From assembly GCA_035048495.1 (NCBI GenBank), contig CM068549.1:4497059-4561058 (forward strand): DNA of 64,000 nt, read 5' to 3'. The notes beneath the pieces were generated by a model. The model saw nothing but the letters and a program-made list of their open reading frames with translations. It was not told the DNA's origin and made no database searches. Below, piece by piece: positions 38,555 to 49,585 of this stretch. This DNA comes from Euptelea pleiosperma. Lineage: Eukaryota > Streptophyta > Magnoliopsida > Ranunculales > Eupteleaceae. Every line of letters begins with the position of its first letter. Position 1 is the first letter of the stretch. The position numbers were made by a program, and so were the translations under genes.

Positions 38555-39387
38555 AGCTGTCACGCCCCCAAATCCGATATTAGGTCATATCGACCTTTCT
38601 CGTATCTTGAGGCGCGATCTGATCATACAAACGCACAGTTAAACAAAACTGGTATCACGATGCAGCGGAAATACACCGGATAATTTTTTTTCATTTTGTT
38701 TAAACAATTCATAAGACGAAACGCACTACATTGACACATTAATAATGTTAGAGGATGTCTCCCTTCAAACAAAACCGTAATATGCCCATCCAAAAGAAAA
38801 CATTGTATATATATCGTACTCCCAAATACATGTTACTAAACGGTCAAAAGACCTACATAACTCATGTATCCTTCTACAAGATAGAAGAATTAAACAAAAT
38901 ATAACATCGTCAAAAGCACAGGTCTATCAACAGAAATGCTGGAAGCATCAGTCCAACTTCCCCTTATCCTTTCCTGAAAACAAAACATTTTAAAACGATG
39001 AGCTAGGGCCCAGTAAGTACATTCCTCATGCGTAAAATCCACTTAAATCAGCGACTTTTGTTTATTTTAAAACAAATACAATTTGCAAATGTATTTCACA
39101 TATAATTCGATAAAACTCAACTCTCCATCAATTACTTACGTATAACTTCGAATACAATGAAGTCTTTTCATATAATAGTCAACCTTTCTCTTATCGGAAT
39201 ACCCGTGACCATTTCTATGAAGTCAAACTATCAATTCTGATGTATTTCGTACCAACATTCCATCGGTCCTAGTGTACGATGTCAACACTTCTAGTCCATA
39301 AGTAAACTCCCTAATGTGCACACTAATTGTTTCATTAGGTATCCTCTCTCCGGATTCCCTAATTTTCTTTTAGGTATAAATACCCGA

Positions 39388-39526
39388 GGGGTCTCATGAA
39401 TGAGACAACGCCTCTTCTTTAGGGGACTGGAACCCCAAGGGGTCTTAAGGAAATAAGACAACGCCTGATGCTTTAGGGGACTAAAACCCCAAGGGGTCTC
39501 GAAGAAATGAGACAACGCCTGATTCC
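39388..39526. repeat. Tandem hairpin units in C1 5' LTR
   Basis: Same block as at 32635-32773. Being downstream of the TATA box at 40395-40403, it is predicted to sit in the RNA leader of the genomic transcript. Confidence 0.8.
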
Positions 39527-40394
39527 AACTAATCTGATATTCCACATTCCCAATCACGTTCTTATTCATGTCATCAATCGTATTTATATGCATAAAATAA
39601 TAATGTTTGTAGAAACATCTTTACATGCATAGCATTCCTATTTTTGTATTTTGAAACTAAAAATAAGAACATTTAAGCCCTATTAATATCTTAGAAAATG
39701 AATACATAAAACGGATGTAAAACGCATATATCTCATTTTAAATGAATTTGAGCATGACTTCATCCAACTAAATAGATTACGCATGTCCTCATCTATCATA
39801 ATTTCATGCTTTTAAGATTACAAGAAATTATCAATGCATTTACACATTTTATGTGGAAAATACAAGAATTAGGATTTTTCCTTGCTAAAATTTAACAGAT
39901 AACAAGAATAGCATTTTCAGACATTTTCCCCAAAAATAATAGAATTTTCTAGAATTTTTCTACAATATTCTGCGAATTTTCTACTATTTCAAAAAAAATA
40001 AAAATAAAAATTAATATTTATAAATAAATAAATAAATAAATAATAATTAATCAATTAAATAAATAATTAATTAATTAAATAAATAATAATTAATTAAATA
40101 ATTAATTAATTAAATAAATAAAGGCATAAAATAAATAACTATGTACTTACAAGTGAATACGCTAGAATCCCAAATCTTTGAACCTCGTACGATGCGAATC
40201 TCGAGGTAGCGCGTATCTCGAGGCAGTAGGCCCCACAAAAAAAAACTTTTCAAAGGACCTCCTGAATATTTTCAGGAATTCCTGGGAATTTTCTAGAATT
40301 TCTTCTAGTTGAGGGACTTTTTTGCAAATATTCTTACCTCAGGGGTTAGAATGCAAATACCCAAATTGATGTAATTTTCTTAAGGCATGGCCTT

Positions 40395-40403
40395 CTATTT
40401 ATA
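40395..40403 (-). promoter_or_regulatory. C1 LTR TATA box
   Basis: On the minus strand TATAAATAG, within CTATAAATAGAAGGCC, is a strong plant TATA box. The C2 copy keeps the same word. Transcription would start about 30 bp further on, near 40365. Confidence 0.75.
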
Positions 40404-42167
40404 GAGGTTGAGAACTCAGAACTTTTTATTTTTAACCGATGTGGGACTAAAATTTTGGAAATTGTCTTTTTTTTCTTTTTTTGAATTTTAATAAAAACTT
40501 AAAATGTTGTCCAGAACTAAACACAATAACTTTTGACTCGCACGTCCGATTTGGACGAACTTGATACCGATAGAAAGCTATTGTTGAGACCTTTAAAATG
40601 GCATACATATAATGTTCAAAGTATTATAAAAAGTCTACTATAATATTGCTAGAAATAGGGTCATTACAAGAGGACTCCTACCTGCTGGAGTGCACGCCCA
40701 GTTCGCCCTCCCCTTCCTCGTTGCTGCCTCTTGCAACGCCTCCACACAACCGTGCTTCACCATCACTACCGTTTTTTTGCTGTTGGTGTGCCACCCCTTT
40801 ACACGGCCCAATACCCCTCAAGCCGTCATCTCTCTTCCCACGTCCTCATCTATCACTCCACGCCTCCTTCTTCATTCATCTTCTCATCCCCACGTTTTTT
40901 TTTTTAAAAAAAAAAAAGAAGCTTTCAAAACCTCCAGCCGTCCACCACTTATTCTCCAAGCCGTTCTTCCAAAAGAAACAAAAAAAAAAAAAAAAAAAGG
41001 GGAGAGAAAAGGAGGAACGAAGAGAAGAAGAGGAAGGGAACCAAAAATCCTCCACTTGCCGATAGGTTGGTATTCACTTACACTTGAGGCAAGATGACTC
41101 TCCACCTCACGGCCATCCCTTTGCCCGTGATCCATCCACCTTCACCATTGGTAATCTCCAACATGGTAAATCTCACTCTCTCTCTCTAAACTTTAGTTTT
41201 CCCTCTCTAATTTCTCTTCCTAGTCTTTTCTCTCTCTCTAGATCTCTCCACTTTCTCTCTCCCCCATATTTTCTCTCTCTAGGATAGCCTTCTTCGATAT
41301 TTCTCTCTCTACATTTTCTCATTTCTCTCTCTAATTTTTATGGCTTTCTAGGTTAATTTTTGAATTTAATTTGATTTTGTAAGACTCATTGAGGATGAAT
41401 AAAATTATTATTTTTGCATTTGTTAGTTTACTTTTGTGTTTTTGATTATTTGTGGTAATTTCTCTCTCTAAAAATCACTAAGAATGTTTTAAATCCATCA
41501 CCATTCTCACATCTCCATGTTTTCTTGATAAAAATCCATCATTTCATGTCGTTGAAATACGCACACTAACCCTGAGTGCGGACGATACCCGACACGAACC
41601 ACTGTACAACCCTGTGATTTTTGCAGGATTTGAGTGAACAAGATTCGGATAATTACAAAAATTGTTGATTCTAGGGTTTCCGTAACCAACGACGCGGAAA
41701 AACCCTATTTTCACTATCTCTACATCTCTCTAAGTTTAATATTTTTTTCTCTCTAGATAAAAATAATTTCTCTCTATAATTTTCTCTCATTTAATTGCTT
41801 TCATAGGTTAGCATTTATTTTTATTTGTGTAACACTTTGATTAATTAATAAAGTTATTTTGGAAAATTCTTGCTTATTGTGTTTTCATTTAATTTTCATC
41901 TCCATTGATTAACTGATAAAAATCCCATCAAAATATTATTCTGAATCTCGATTAATCCACCATTCTCGTCTCTTCATTATTTTTAGTACTTTCCATTCAT
42001 TATTGTTCAAACATTTGCCCTAACCCCGAGTGTGGATGATATCCGACACGAGCCACTGTGCAAGTCTGCATTTTTGCAGATTAAGTGAACCAATTAAGAG
42101 AAATTACAAATATTATTGAGATCTAGGGTTTCCGTGACCAACGACGCGGAAAAAGCTTACTTTCAAA

Positions 42168-42186
42168 TGGCGCCATTGCCGCTCGG
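42168..42186 (+). other. A3 primer-binding site (tRNA-Asp type)
   Basis: TGGCGCCATTGCCGCTCGG starts 2 nt after the LTR end TTTCA. Plant tRNA-Asp elements carry TGGCGCCGTTGCCGGGG, so this is a mutated form. This primer is characteristic of Athila/Tat elements. Confidence 0.8.
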
Positions 42187-42658
42187 TTGACGGGATTGCA
42201 AAAAGACACACAGGAATTCGGAAAGCTATTTAATCGTGAAGATCCGATCCAAATCAAAAACTTTCCATTTTATTTTTCACATTATTCACTTATTATTTTA
42301 ATGCCTCGGATTGCCAAGTGCAAAGTTGGAATAACTTAGGGATTCATTTTCTCTCCTTTTAGAATAATTGCTAGATTAATTAATTAATTAAAAAACACAA
42401 AAAATATTAGGGTTAGATTTCAATTCTGCTATTTCTAGTTAAATCACCATTAGTTATTTGTTTCATTTAGGAAGGTTTCTAACTCCTGGTAATTCAAAAG
42501 TAGATATTTCCGAACCCTAATTCGGGAATAACTAAAGTTGAATTTCAAACCCTAATTGGAACTAATTCACAATACCTGCCCTAAATCATTACGTGTTTCT
42601 TAAAAACCCAAAGGCGGTATACCTTCCGACTTAATACCATAGACTATTGTAGACTAAC

Positions 42659-42895
42659 ATGATTGAGGATTGTGATTACCAAGTGAGTAGGGAGCGAAAG
42701 CTCAAAGAGGTACAGTCGAGCCCAAGCCCATTTGGATACCCTTCCCTATCTCATGGAGGAGACCCCGTGCTTAGCCAACGGGCAGGTAAGTTTCTACACC
42801 TCGCCTTGAGTACAATCGTGGTCATTGTGCAAACACTATGCCGATTGTTTATTTACTTTTGCAAACATTATCGGAACTGCTTGGATTGGCTGTAA
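42659..42895 (+). CDS. Small leader ORF of A3, paralogous to the A5 leader ORF
   Basis: A 78-codon frame from ATG at 42659, between the primer site and gag. Its segment RERKLKEV...GYPSLSHGGDPV is shared with a 55-codon ORF in A5, although both elements are otherwise decayed. A perfect splice-donor consensus CAG/GTAAGT lies inside it (exon end 42785). I know of no function. Some Athila/Tat relatives such as Ogre have an extra ORF before gag, which is only a positional parallel. It could equally be a conserved leader element that happens to be open. Confidence 0.4.
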   Translation: MIEDCDYQVSRERKLKEVQSSPSPFGYPSLSHGGDPVLSQRAGKFLHLALSTIVVIVQTLCRLFIYFCKHYRNCLDWL

Positions 42896-44746
42896 AAAAT
42901 ACATTAAAGAGCAAACCCAGCTCGAACTTGAAATTGGTGGGATTTTATCACTCACCTCGTCATTCTAGCTTTTGTGCACTCACAACCAAGAATTAAAATC
43001 AATCAAGAAGTAGAGCCCAATTAGATCGGTGTTTGAGGAAAACTCCACATAAAGCGACTCCTTCAAAGGTCAAGTCAATTAAGTCCATGAGTGCAGGTCC
43101 CTATTATCTAACACACCCATAGGTCCCTACTACTCAAGTATATTGATATTCGCTCAAAAATGCTTATTTTAAGCCATTATCCTTATAGCGATGTCGCATT
43201 CTCCTACGTAAAATTTGTTTTTTCGTCGACTTTTTCACGTAAGAGTTTCTTCCAATGCGTAGAGCGCAATCTTCAAACGAAAATTGACTATTTGCATGAA
43301 ATATACACATTTCGGATAGTCTAGATATAAAGCCATTTTGATTAAGTCTCATTACGTGCTTTTCTCTCGCAGGAAACCTGATCGGGCGATTTTTGAGACT
43401 TGCGGGCCCATGATCAACCATAGAAGTCTAATATCAAAGCTTAAGGAGTCAACAAGCTATGACAAGAAGATACCGGCCAAGTACGGGTCAAGTCAGAGGA
43501 TCGTAGAGCCAGATAAAGAACCAAGAGAGAGGCAAAGCTGAAGACCAAGAGACGGGCCAAAGTGATTCAAAGTCGCACCAACTGATTGGTGAAGCCAACG
43601 GAAGATTACATTGAAGATCAGGGTTCATGACCCTCCGCTAGCTCTTTTACCTTTATTTTGTATTATTTTCTCTCTCTTCTCTCCTAATTCTCTCTCCATC
43701 TCTCTAGACTCTAAATCTAACCCGTAGATCATCTCATCCTACCATTCGATCATCAAATCGACCACCCCGATCCTTAAATCGATCATCCTAACCCTCCGAT
43801 CTCCATGATCTAACCTCAGATCTTCTCTTTTTTAGCTTTATTCCATCTCTCATAGTTATTCGACCGTTAGATCATTCATCCGACCGTTAGATCATTCATC
43901 TGACCGTTGGATCTCTCCAGATTCTATGGTCCGCCATTTGTGGACCGAGTCAAACCGCCACCTCATCTCATCCAATTATCATAGTTTCATCATCTAACAA
44001 AGCCCATGGCCAAGTGGCCCACAAGCAAATCGGAAACCCATGCCCACTTGCCAACATGTGGCATGCTTAGTATTGGCCCAAAAAGTTCATTACTCTAATG
44101 GTCCACTGGCTCACCTATCCTATTTGACCAACATGTGGCATTTCATGGGCCATTATTCTACTGGCCCACCTATGCCTAGGGCCACGCAACTGCTAGCCGA
44201 CATGTGGCATGCTTAGTAATGGCCAAAAAGACCATTATCTTTTGGCCTACCCACTAACGGGCCATCACGTGCACTAAAACCTCCCAAGCCCATGAGTTAG
44301 AACCTCACAAGCCCACAACTCCAGCCCATGTGAGAAGTGGTCAACCTGGACCACTTCTCATCCTCTCCACGGTTTCTCTTTCACGTGGGCATTCCTTATC
44401 TCATGGACACAAAGATCCATTCTCCTTAGAGAATGGAGGAGAGAAAACCATCTTGATATCATCTCTCTTCTACGATCTCTCTTCATATATAAGAGAAACC
44501 AAAAAGAGGAGAAGATCGGTTCCCTCCCCCCTAATCTCTTCTCTCCCTCACTCTCTTTCTCATTCTTTTTCTAACCTAGCTGTCTTCTTCCTCTTCTTCT
44601 TCCCAAGTTCTTTTGGTTGCAGGTGCAAAGGCAGCCCGTTCGACCACCTTTTCGGGCGCACCACCCACTTCGGGCTCTCCACTCGAGTGCCGCTGCTACC
44701 GGATTGGCTTCTCTTCAAGAATAGCCTCTCCACGATTTTTCCATCA

Positions 44747-44773
44747 CCGGAGTTGCAAAACCTGCAACTCCGG
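44747..44773. repeat. LTR hairpin CCGGAGTTGC / GCAACTCCGG
   Basis: A perfect 10-bp stem with a 7-nt loop AAAACCT in the A4 LTR. A related imperfect copy (one bulge) lies at 45060-45085. Confidence 0.85.
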
Positions 44774-44967
44774 TCGTCCAACACCACCATCACCGTCAGT
44801 AGCTTGCAACCATCCACTACGGTGCCTCTTGTTGCACCTTCAACATCCCCATAATAGTCCGCCATTAACACCGCCGCCCTCCTCTTCTCTAAGGGCGTGA
44901 ACCTATTGGTGTACTGCCGTGATCTTCTCCTCCCTCCACCGGTGGTTCAACACAAAGTCAGGTAGCT

Positions 44968-45014
44968 TCCCCTTCTTCTTCTTCTTCTTCTTCTTCTTCT
45001 TCTTCTTCTTCTTC
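44968..45014. repeat. CTT microsatellite in A4 LTR
   Basis: About fifteen CTT triplets at the place where the other A LTRs also carry a CTT run. Confidence 0.9.
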
Positions 45015-45458
45015 TCTCTTGCCAAACCACTACAGCACCACCTATTCTCTCCATTATCACCGGAGTTGCCACCTGCAACTTCCGGCCACCCCCCGTTTCT
45101 ATATCATAGTGTGCTCTAGCAGCCACCGTGAAGCACAACCGTTAGACCTGCAACTTGCAGGTGCACTTCCGGCCAAAACCAAGGACTCCGGCGGTAAGGG
45201 AACGTCTATACTCTCCACCTCCTCCTCTCTGGATCTCCTCCAGCCCACCGTTTGGATCCGCTCAAGCTCTTCCAACACACTGCAGTTGCGGCATCAGCCC
45301 TCAACTTGAGTTGCAGGTGTTCTCTTCCACATTTTGGAGCACCTCACGGTCTACAAGGTGCAGACCGTGAGCACCACCTCTCACTGCCTGCGCCATCCAT
45401 TTCATCGAACCTCTCATCCTCTTTTCCACGGTGCTACTCCAAGCGATCCAGCCGTTGA

Positions 45459-45481
45459 ATCCGGCGAGAAGCTCGCCGGAT
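45459..45481. repeat. Hairpin with GGCGAG stem in A4 LTR
   Basis: ATCCGGCGAG and CTCGCCGGAT pair over 10 bp around AAG. It is the counterpart of 28322-28346 in A3. Confidence 0.8.
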
Positions 45482-47040
45482 CTGCACTGCAACTCCTTTC
45501 TTTCAACCACCCTCCTCTTTGCTGAGTCCTCACAGTGCTCTTTCTAACGGTGGATCTGCATGCATTCAATGCCCTTGGTGGTACACCATCACCAAACGGC
45601 CAGCACACCTGCAACTTCAAGGTGAGAATAGGGTGTTTCCTCACTGTGTCACCCTTCTCTCTCTCCATCTCAATTCCCTGTTGCACCTCTTTCAACTTCG
45701 GAAAGGTGATCCAAAATCTACTCTCCGGTCAAGATCACCATCTATCAGTACCGTGCACCACCATGTGTTGTCCTCTCTAGATGTTGCTGCCACCTCATTT
45801 GTTGCAGCCACATGACTTGCAACTGTCCACCTAAGATCACCAAGTGACGCAACCCATGCAATCACTTAGTTGACTCTCTTTCCATCATTGGACCGAATCC
45901 TAAGGTGAGATCTAAAGGTGAATCTCTAAATCATTCTCACTTTCTCTCTCTACCTCACCTTTCTCTCTAAAACCATCTTTCTCTCTCTAGTTCTTATTTT
46001 CTCTACCTTTCTCTCTCTTACTTATCTCTATCATTCTTGCATTTTCTCTCTCTATAATTTGGTAATTTTCTCATTTTCTCTCTCTAGCACTCTCATTTAA
46101 TTGCTTTCTTCATTAGCATTTGTTTTTTTATTTGAGTTTTGTAATACCTTGAGTAATTAATAAATTTATTTTGGATAATTCATTTCTTTATTGTATTTTC
46201 ATTCTATTTGATTTATATTAATTAATTGATAAAAGTCTCATCAAAACTATTATTTTAAATTTCGATCACTTATCCACCATTCTCACCCTTCCATCATTTT
46301 GAATAGATTTTCGTTAATTTATTCTTTATTTGCCCTAACCCCGAGTACGGACAATATCCGACACGAGCCACTGTGCAAATCTGCATTTTTGCAGATTAAG
46401 TGAACCAATTCGGAGAAATTACAAATATTGTTGAAATCAAGGGTTTCCGTAACCAACGACGCGGAAAAATCTTAATTTCATATATCGAGCTCGTAAGTGG
46501 CCTCCTTGATTGTTTGTCGGATTAGCTTAGTGTCAGATTAGGAACATGCGCCAACCCTATCTTAACCCGAGAGAATACCCTTCTTAAACACTTGACCAAT
46601 CTGGTTAGTCTGGGACGTATATAAGTCAACCGTTGTGCCGCACGTCTGTCTAGGCTTCGGATTGTCTTGTTGTTAACTAGAATTAGTACTAAAGGATTCG
46701 CTCTAAAGAGTGTAGCTTGGTGAGAACCGATGAGTACAAAAAGTTAGTCCAGCTGGTAACAAGATAAACTAGTGGTCCACCTACTGTCATAATATACCTC
46801 AGCCCACATACTAACAAGATAATCCCTTAATATGTCCTGATTGTTTTAGAAATATGGTTATCATGTTTGCTCATTGTGCATCATATAGTCTACTTCAGGT
46901 TAGTGTTCTCCTCTGGCAACTTTTTTGCGGAGTTTACGGCTTGCTTTTTCAAGTATATGCTCGTGTGGACTAGATCCAACAGTAGATTGATTTGATCTGA
47001 GAGTCAATCTAACGTTCTAGATTCTTCACCGGTATCTTCA

Positions 47041-47720
47041 CCTACTCTATCTCCTACCCTCCCCTCCTCTCCCAAAGAAATTACATTCGTAGAACTGACG
47101 GCTGAACGACCTCTCATTGAGATGTATGCGCCTATCTCTGCAAACCCACCCACTTGTATTGTACTTCCACCCATGACGGCGGTTCAGTTCAAAATCTAAC
47201 CGCACATAGTACAATTGCTGCTTACCTTTCATGGTCTTCCAAGAGACGACCCGTACACTCATCTAAGGTAGTTTCTAAACATCTAAACTCTCTTCAAACT
47301 TCAATACCTTGATGATGAGAGTGTCAAATTGAGACTTTTTCCCTTCTCTATGAAAGATAGAGCCGCTGATTGGTTTTATTCTTTGCCCGAATATTCAATT
47401 ACCACATGGGAAGAAATAGTTCAGATGTTTGTATTCAAATTTTAACCCCATGTCAAGGACGAACGAGATGAAACAGATCATCAATGACTTTCGACAAAGG
47501 TCGAATGAGAGATTCCATGAAGCATGGGACAGGTTCTAGAACACTCTCACTAAATGTCCCCATCATAATTTTGACAAAGGGAGTCTAGTCCACATGTTCT
47601 ATAAAGGACTCACTAATGAGTCTAGAACTCTGCTAGAGTTGATGTGCCAAGGCAGATTCTGCACAAGACTCCAACCGAAGCCTACATTTCTTAGGAGAAC
47701 TAGGTGAAAACTCCCAGCAC
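47041..47720 (+). pseudogene. gag: Broken Athila-like gag in A3
   Basis: Reading in two frames gives segments typical of Athila Gag: AERPLIEMYAP at 47101, HGLPRDDPYTHL at about 47230, LRLFPFSMKDRAADWFYSLP at about 47330-47390, TTWEEIVQMF, then after a frameshift near 47465 FRQRSNERFHEAWDRF and FYKGL. At least four in-frame stops precede the frameshift and one follows. The capsid core is therefore recognisable but cannot be made as one protein. No zinc knuckle was found. This is the only sequence in the A family here that fixes its identity at protein level. Confidence 0.85.
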
Positions 47721-47831
47721 TGGAATACCAATTTTGTGTGCAGTAGTAACACTCCAGTCCAAAGGAATTCTATGGGATGTGAGGCAAAGGATAACCCCGA
47801 GCTATAATCCATAATTTAGGAACTTACAAAA

Positions 47832-48077
47832 TTGGTCTCCATCCTTGCTGTCTCTGTCGAGCAACCTGTGCACAATTCTCAGTCTCTAGGATATTACCCT
47901 CCTGTCGAGCAAGATGTCTGTACTTTCAGTACATTTCCAACTCCAATGCAGAATTCCGATGATAACACTTATCATCCGGACAATAGGAGTCACCATAGCT
48001 TTGATTGGGCACAGTCTTTTCTCCAGCGGCCACTTCCGCAGGATAATTATCTTTCCGGGTTTCATCAACCCAATTGA
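47832..48077 (+). pseudogene. Gln/Tyr/Asn-rich post-gag segment of A3
   Basis: An open frame of 81 codons rich in polar residues (YYPPVEQDV, DNTYHPDNRSHH, PQDNY). It is homologous to A5 at about 56507-56740. In A3 two positions read CAG (47880 and 48012) where A5 has TAG stops. It probably continued the gag frame before decay. Function unknown. Confidence 0.55.
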
Positions 48078-48384
48078 GAGTATGATTAGCAATACTCGCG
48101 GTTGCAGTACCAGCCAGATCCAAAGACTGAATATTTTGGTCAACAGTGAACCCATCAGGATTTCCAGCATCAGCAGCCAGTCTCAGACTCACTTTCGGGC
48201 TACCATTGTCATAATCCTTTGGACTTCTATCAAGAGTTGGCACCACAGCTTCCCTTAGCTGAACCGCCACAGTCTGTTGTTAAACTTGGCATAGAAGACC
48301 TTTTCTCTCAGTATATCATCCAGCAACAACATTCTATGGAGAGGTTGGAGCACCACTAGAACGAGCCAGAACTTTTATGAGCAA

Positions 48385-49222
48385 GTGTCTCCATTGTCGA
48401 TACCCTTACAAGCATCAACTCCTGAACCTCTCCTAGAGAAGCCTATTCTTCACTATATCTCTGCTGCTTCCAACCCGGACCCTAAAGTAGATCTTCATGA
48501 CACTGAGCTTTGTCTCGATCGTAGGATCCCAACTGTCCGAGATCTACCATTCATGACCTCCACTGAAGTGTGCCACAAGAGTGATAAACCTGTGTCTGCA
48601 TCTATGGTGCCCTTACAGGCAGCCACTTCTGAACCGAACACAGAGAAACCTAGTTCCATCTCTGATAATTCTATCTCTGCAGTGGCTGCAAACATTTCTA
48701 TCGTTGAGCCATGTCTAGACAGTGCGGTCCTAGTTGCCTTGGCCCCACCGATCCTCATTATCGTTGATGCACACATCGGGTGTGGGAACGGCATGTTGAT
48801 AGCATTTGACAACTTCTAGGAAGAGGTTACTAATTTTCAACATCCGACGTACATCGATATTGTCAATAACCAGTGTGCCGTAGAGAGTCTACTTTTGGAC
48901 TCTCACGATAAAAAATTCTCCCAGTGTCAAGAACAATTTGAGTCTGACTACATCTCGGAGTCCAATAATTCTAGAATTACTGATCTGCAGTAGTCTGCTC
49001 CATTCAGAGACCTTCCCGTTAAACTCAATGAGTTTGCGGCTCTGCTAACCATGGTCAGAGAATCCCCTACTCCTCTTCTCTCAATTTTTACTAAGAAGCT
49101 TCAATTCCTCCCTGCTGAACTAAATGTTTTTGCGGGTCTGCTTAGAGCACTTACTGTCATTCTCTTAGTTTACACTGAGAAAGACCTGTTCTACACAGGT
49201 ATACCTAGACAAGGGATAGGAT
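48385..49222 (+). pseudogene. Acidic ORF of unknown function in A3, interrupted
   Basis: Open for 144 codons, then continuing in the same frame past a TAG after DNF (48817-48819) and a TAG after ITDLQ (about 48991). The whole length aligns with the A5 acidic ORF: LDRRIPTV near the start, CAVESL in the middle, KLNEFAALLT and ELNVFAG near the end. It is rich in Glu, Asp, Ser and Pro, without a signal peptide, membrane segment or known motif. It lies where protease and pol should follow gag. Confidence 0.6.
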
Positions 49223-49570
49223 AATAGTCTCTGTTCCACCTTAGAAGACTGCAGATCTACTTAGTCTCCATGAGTTTTAACCTGGTTGGGGGTACTTGAT
49301 ATATCCCCGTCATGTCTGGCTGAAGACGAAAAATTTAGCGCTTTCGGGAAGGCAATTTCGGTATTCTTAGAGTACATGAGTCTCATGCATTTGTTATTAC
49401 TGTGATATCTTTGGACATGCAGGTACATTCATTCTTTCGATAATCAGGTATACCACACATTGTCGAGTTTATGCCGACTTGGTAACATCTTCCCTGAACC
49501 TTTGCATCATTATTATCGATTTTCCATCATTTTATGTCCCGGTCATGAGCACTGATGACGATGCTATATT

Positions 49571-49585
49571 TTGGTTGGGGGTGGG
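49571..49585 (+). other. PPT-like tract inside A3
   Basis: TTGGTTGGGGGTGGG matches the tract at 58425-58441 in A5 and resembles the true A5 polypurine tract before its 3' LTR. No LTR follows here. Confidence 0.5.

Larger units (their letters stand above)
31805..40668 (-). mobile_element. C1: complete Ty3/gypsy chromovirus (Tekay/Del-like)
   Basis: An 8864-bp element with two 2111-bp LTRs, a tRNA-iMet primer site, gag-protease and pol frames, a polypurine tract, and the perfect TSD AGAGG (31800-31804 and 40669-40673). Domain order PR-RT-RH-IN is that of Ty3. The C-terminal segment with IPLVKVLW and KYPHLF resembles the chromodomain-like tail of the Tekay group. The LTRs appear identical by eye along their whole length, so insertion is very recent. 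The only visible coding defect is an in-frame TGA inside the protease. It sits in A2, inside A3, so it is the youngest layer of that nest. Confidence 0.97.
38558..40668 (-). repeat. C1 5' LTR
   Basis: 2111 bp, appearing identical by eye to the 3' LTR. It supplies the promoter. The TATA-type box is about 270 bp from its outer end, so most of the LTR would be R and U5 and would lie in the leader RNA, including the hairpin block (39388-39526). Confidence 0.97.
29965..41713 (+). mobile_element. A2: Athila-type solo LTR inside A3 LTR, split by C1
   Basis: It starts TGATATTCGCTC at 29965 and ends CCTATTTTCA at 41713, flanked by the perfect TSD CTATC (29960-29964 and 41714-41718). Removing C1 leaves about 2.88 kb, so it is a solo LTR. 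It inserted into the TTTCTCTCTCTAG array of another A-family LTR. Three strong GGAGTTGC hairpins are present (31176, 31363, 31688). A TTTAAAAGG box near 31021 is in the expected promoter region. Open frames at 31120-31683 and 40646-41097 have no domain. Confidence 0.9.
26988..42165 (+). mobile_element. A3 5' LTR (Athila type), split by A2 and C1
   Basis: It starts TGATATTCGCTC at 26988 and ends GCTTACTTTCA at 42165, directly before a tRNA-Asp-type primer site, so this is a true 5' LTR. Without nested A2 it is about 3.4 kb, including a 121-bp duplication of its first segment (26988-27108 repeated from 27109). It holds CCCATA/CCCATG and CTT simple repeats, several short hairpins and the pyrimidine-rich TTTCTCTCTCTAG array that A2 entered. 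Open frames at 27975-29793 follow the biased composition and show no domain. The 5 bp left of 26988 (ATGTG) have no partner at any downstream A-family end, so the far end of this element seems lost. Confidence 0.8.
43144..46480 (+). mobile_element. A4: 3.3-kb Athila-type solo LTR inside A3 internal region
   Basis: It starts TGATATTCGCTC and ends TCTTAATTTCA, with the perfect TSD TATAT (43139-43143 and 46481-46485). The flanks rejoin as ACTCAAGTATATCGAGCTCG, which matches the uninterrupted A5 sequence near 55774. It has an ATATATAAG box near 44483, a CTT repeat, a strong GGAGTTGC hairpin (44747), a GGCGAG hairpin (45459) and a TTTCTCTCTCTAG array (about 45935-46090). Open frames at 44330-45815 have no domain and follow the biased composition. 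Confidence 0.92.
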
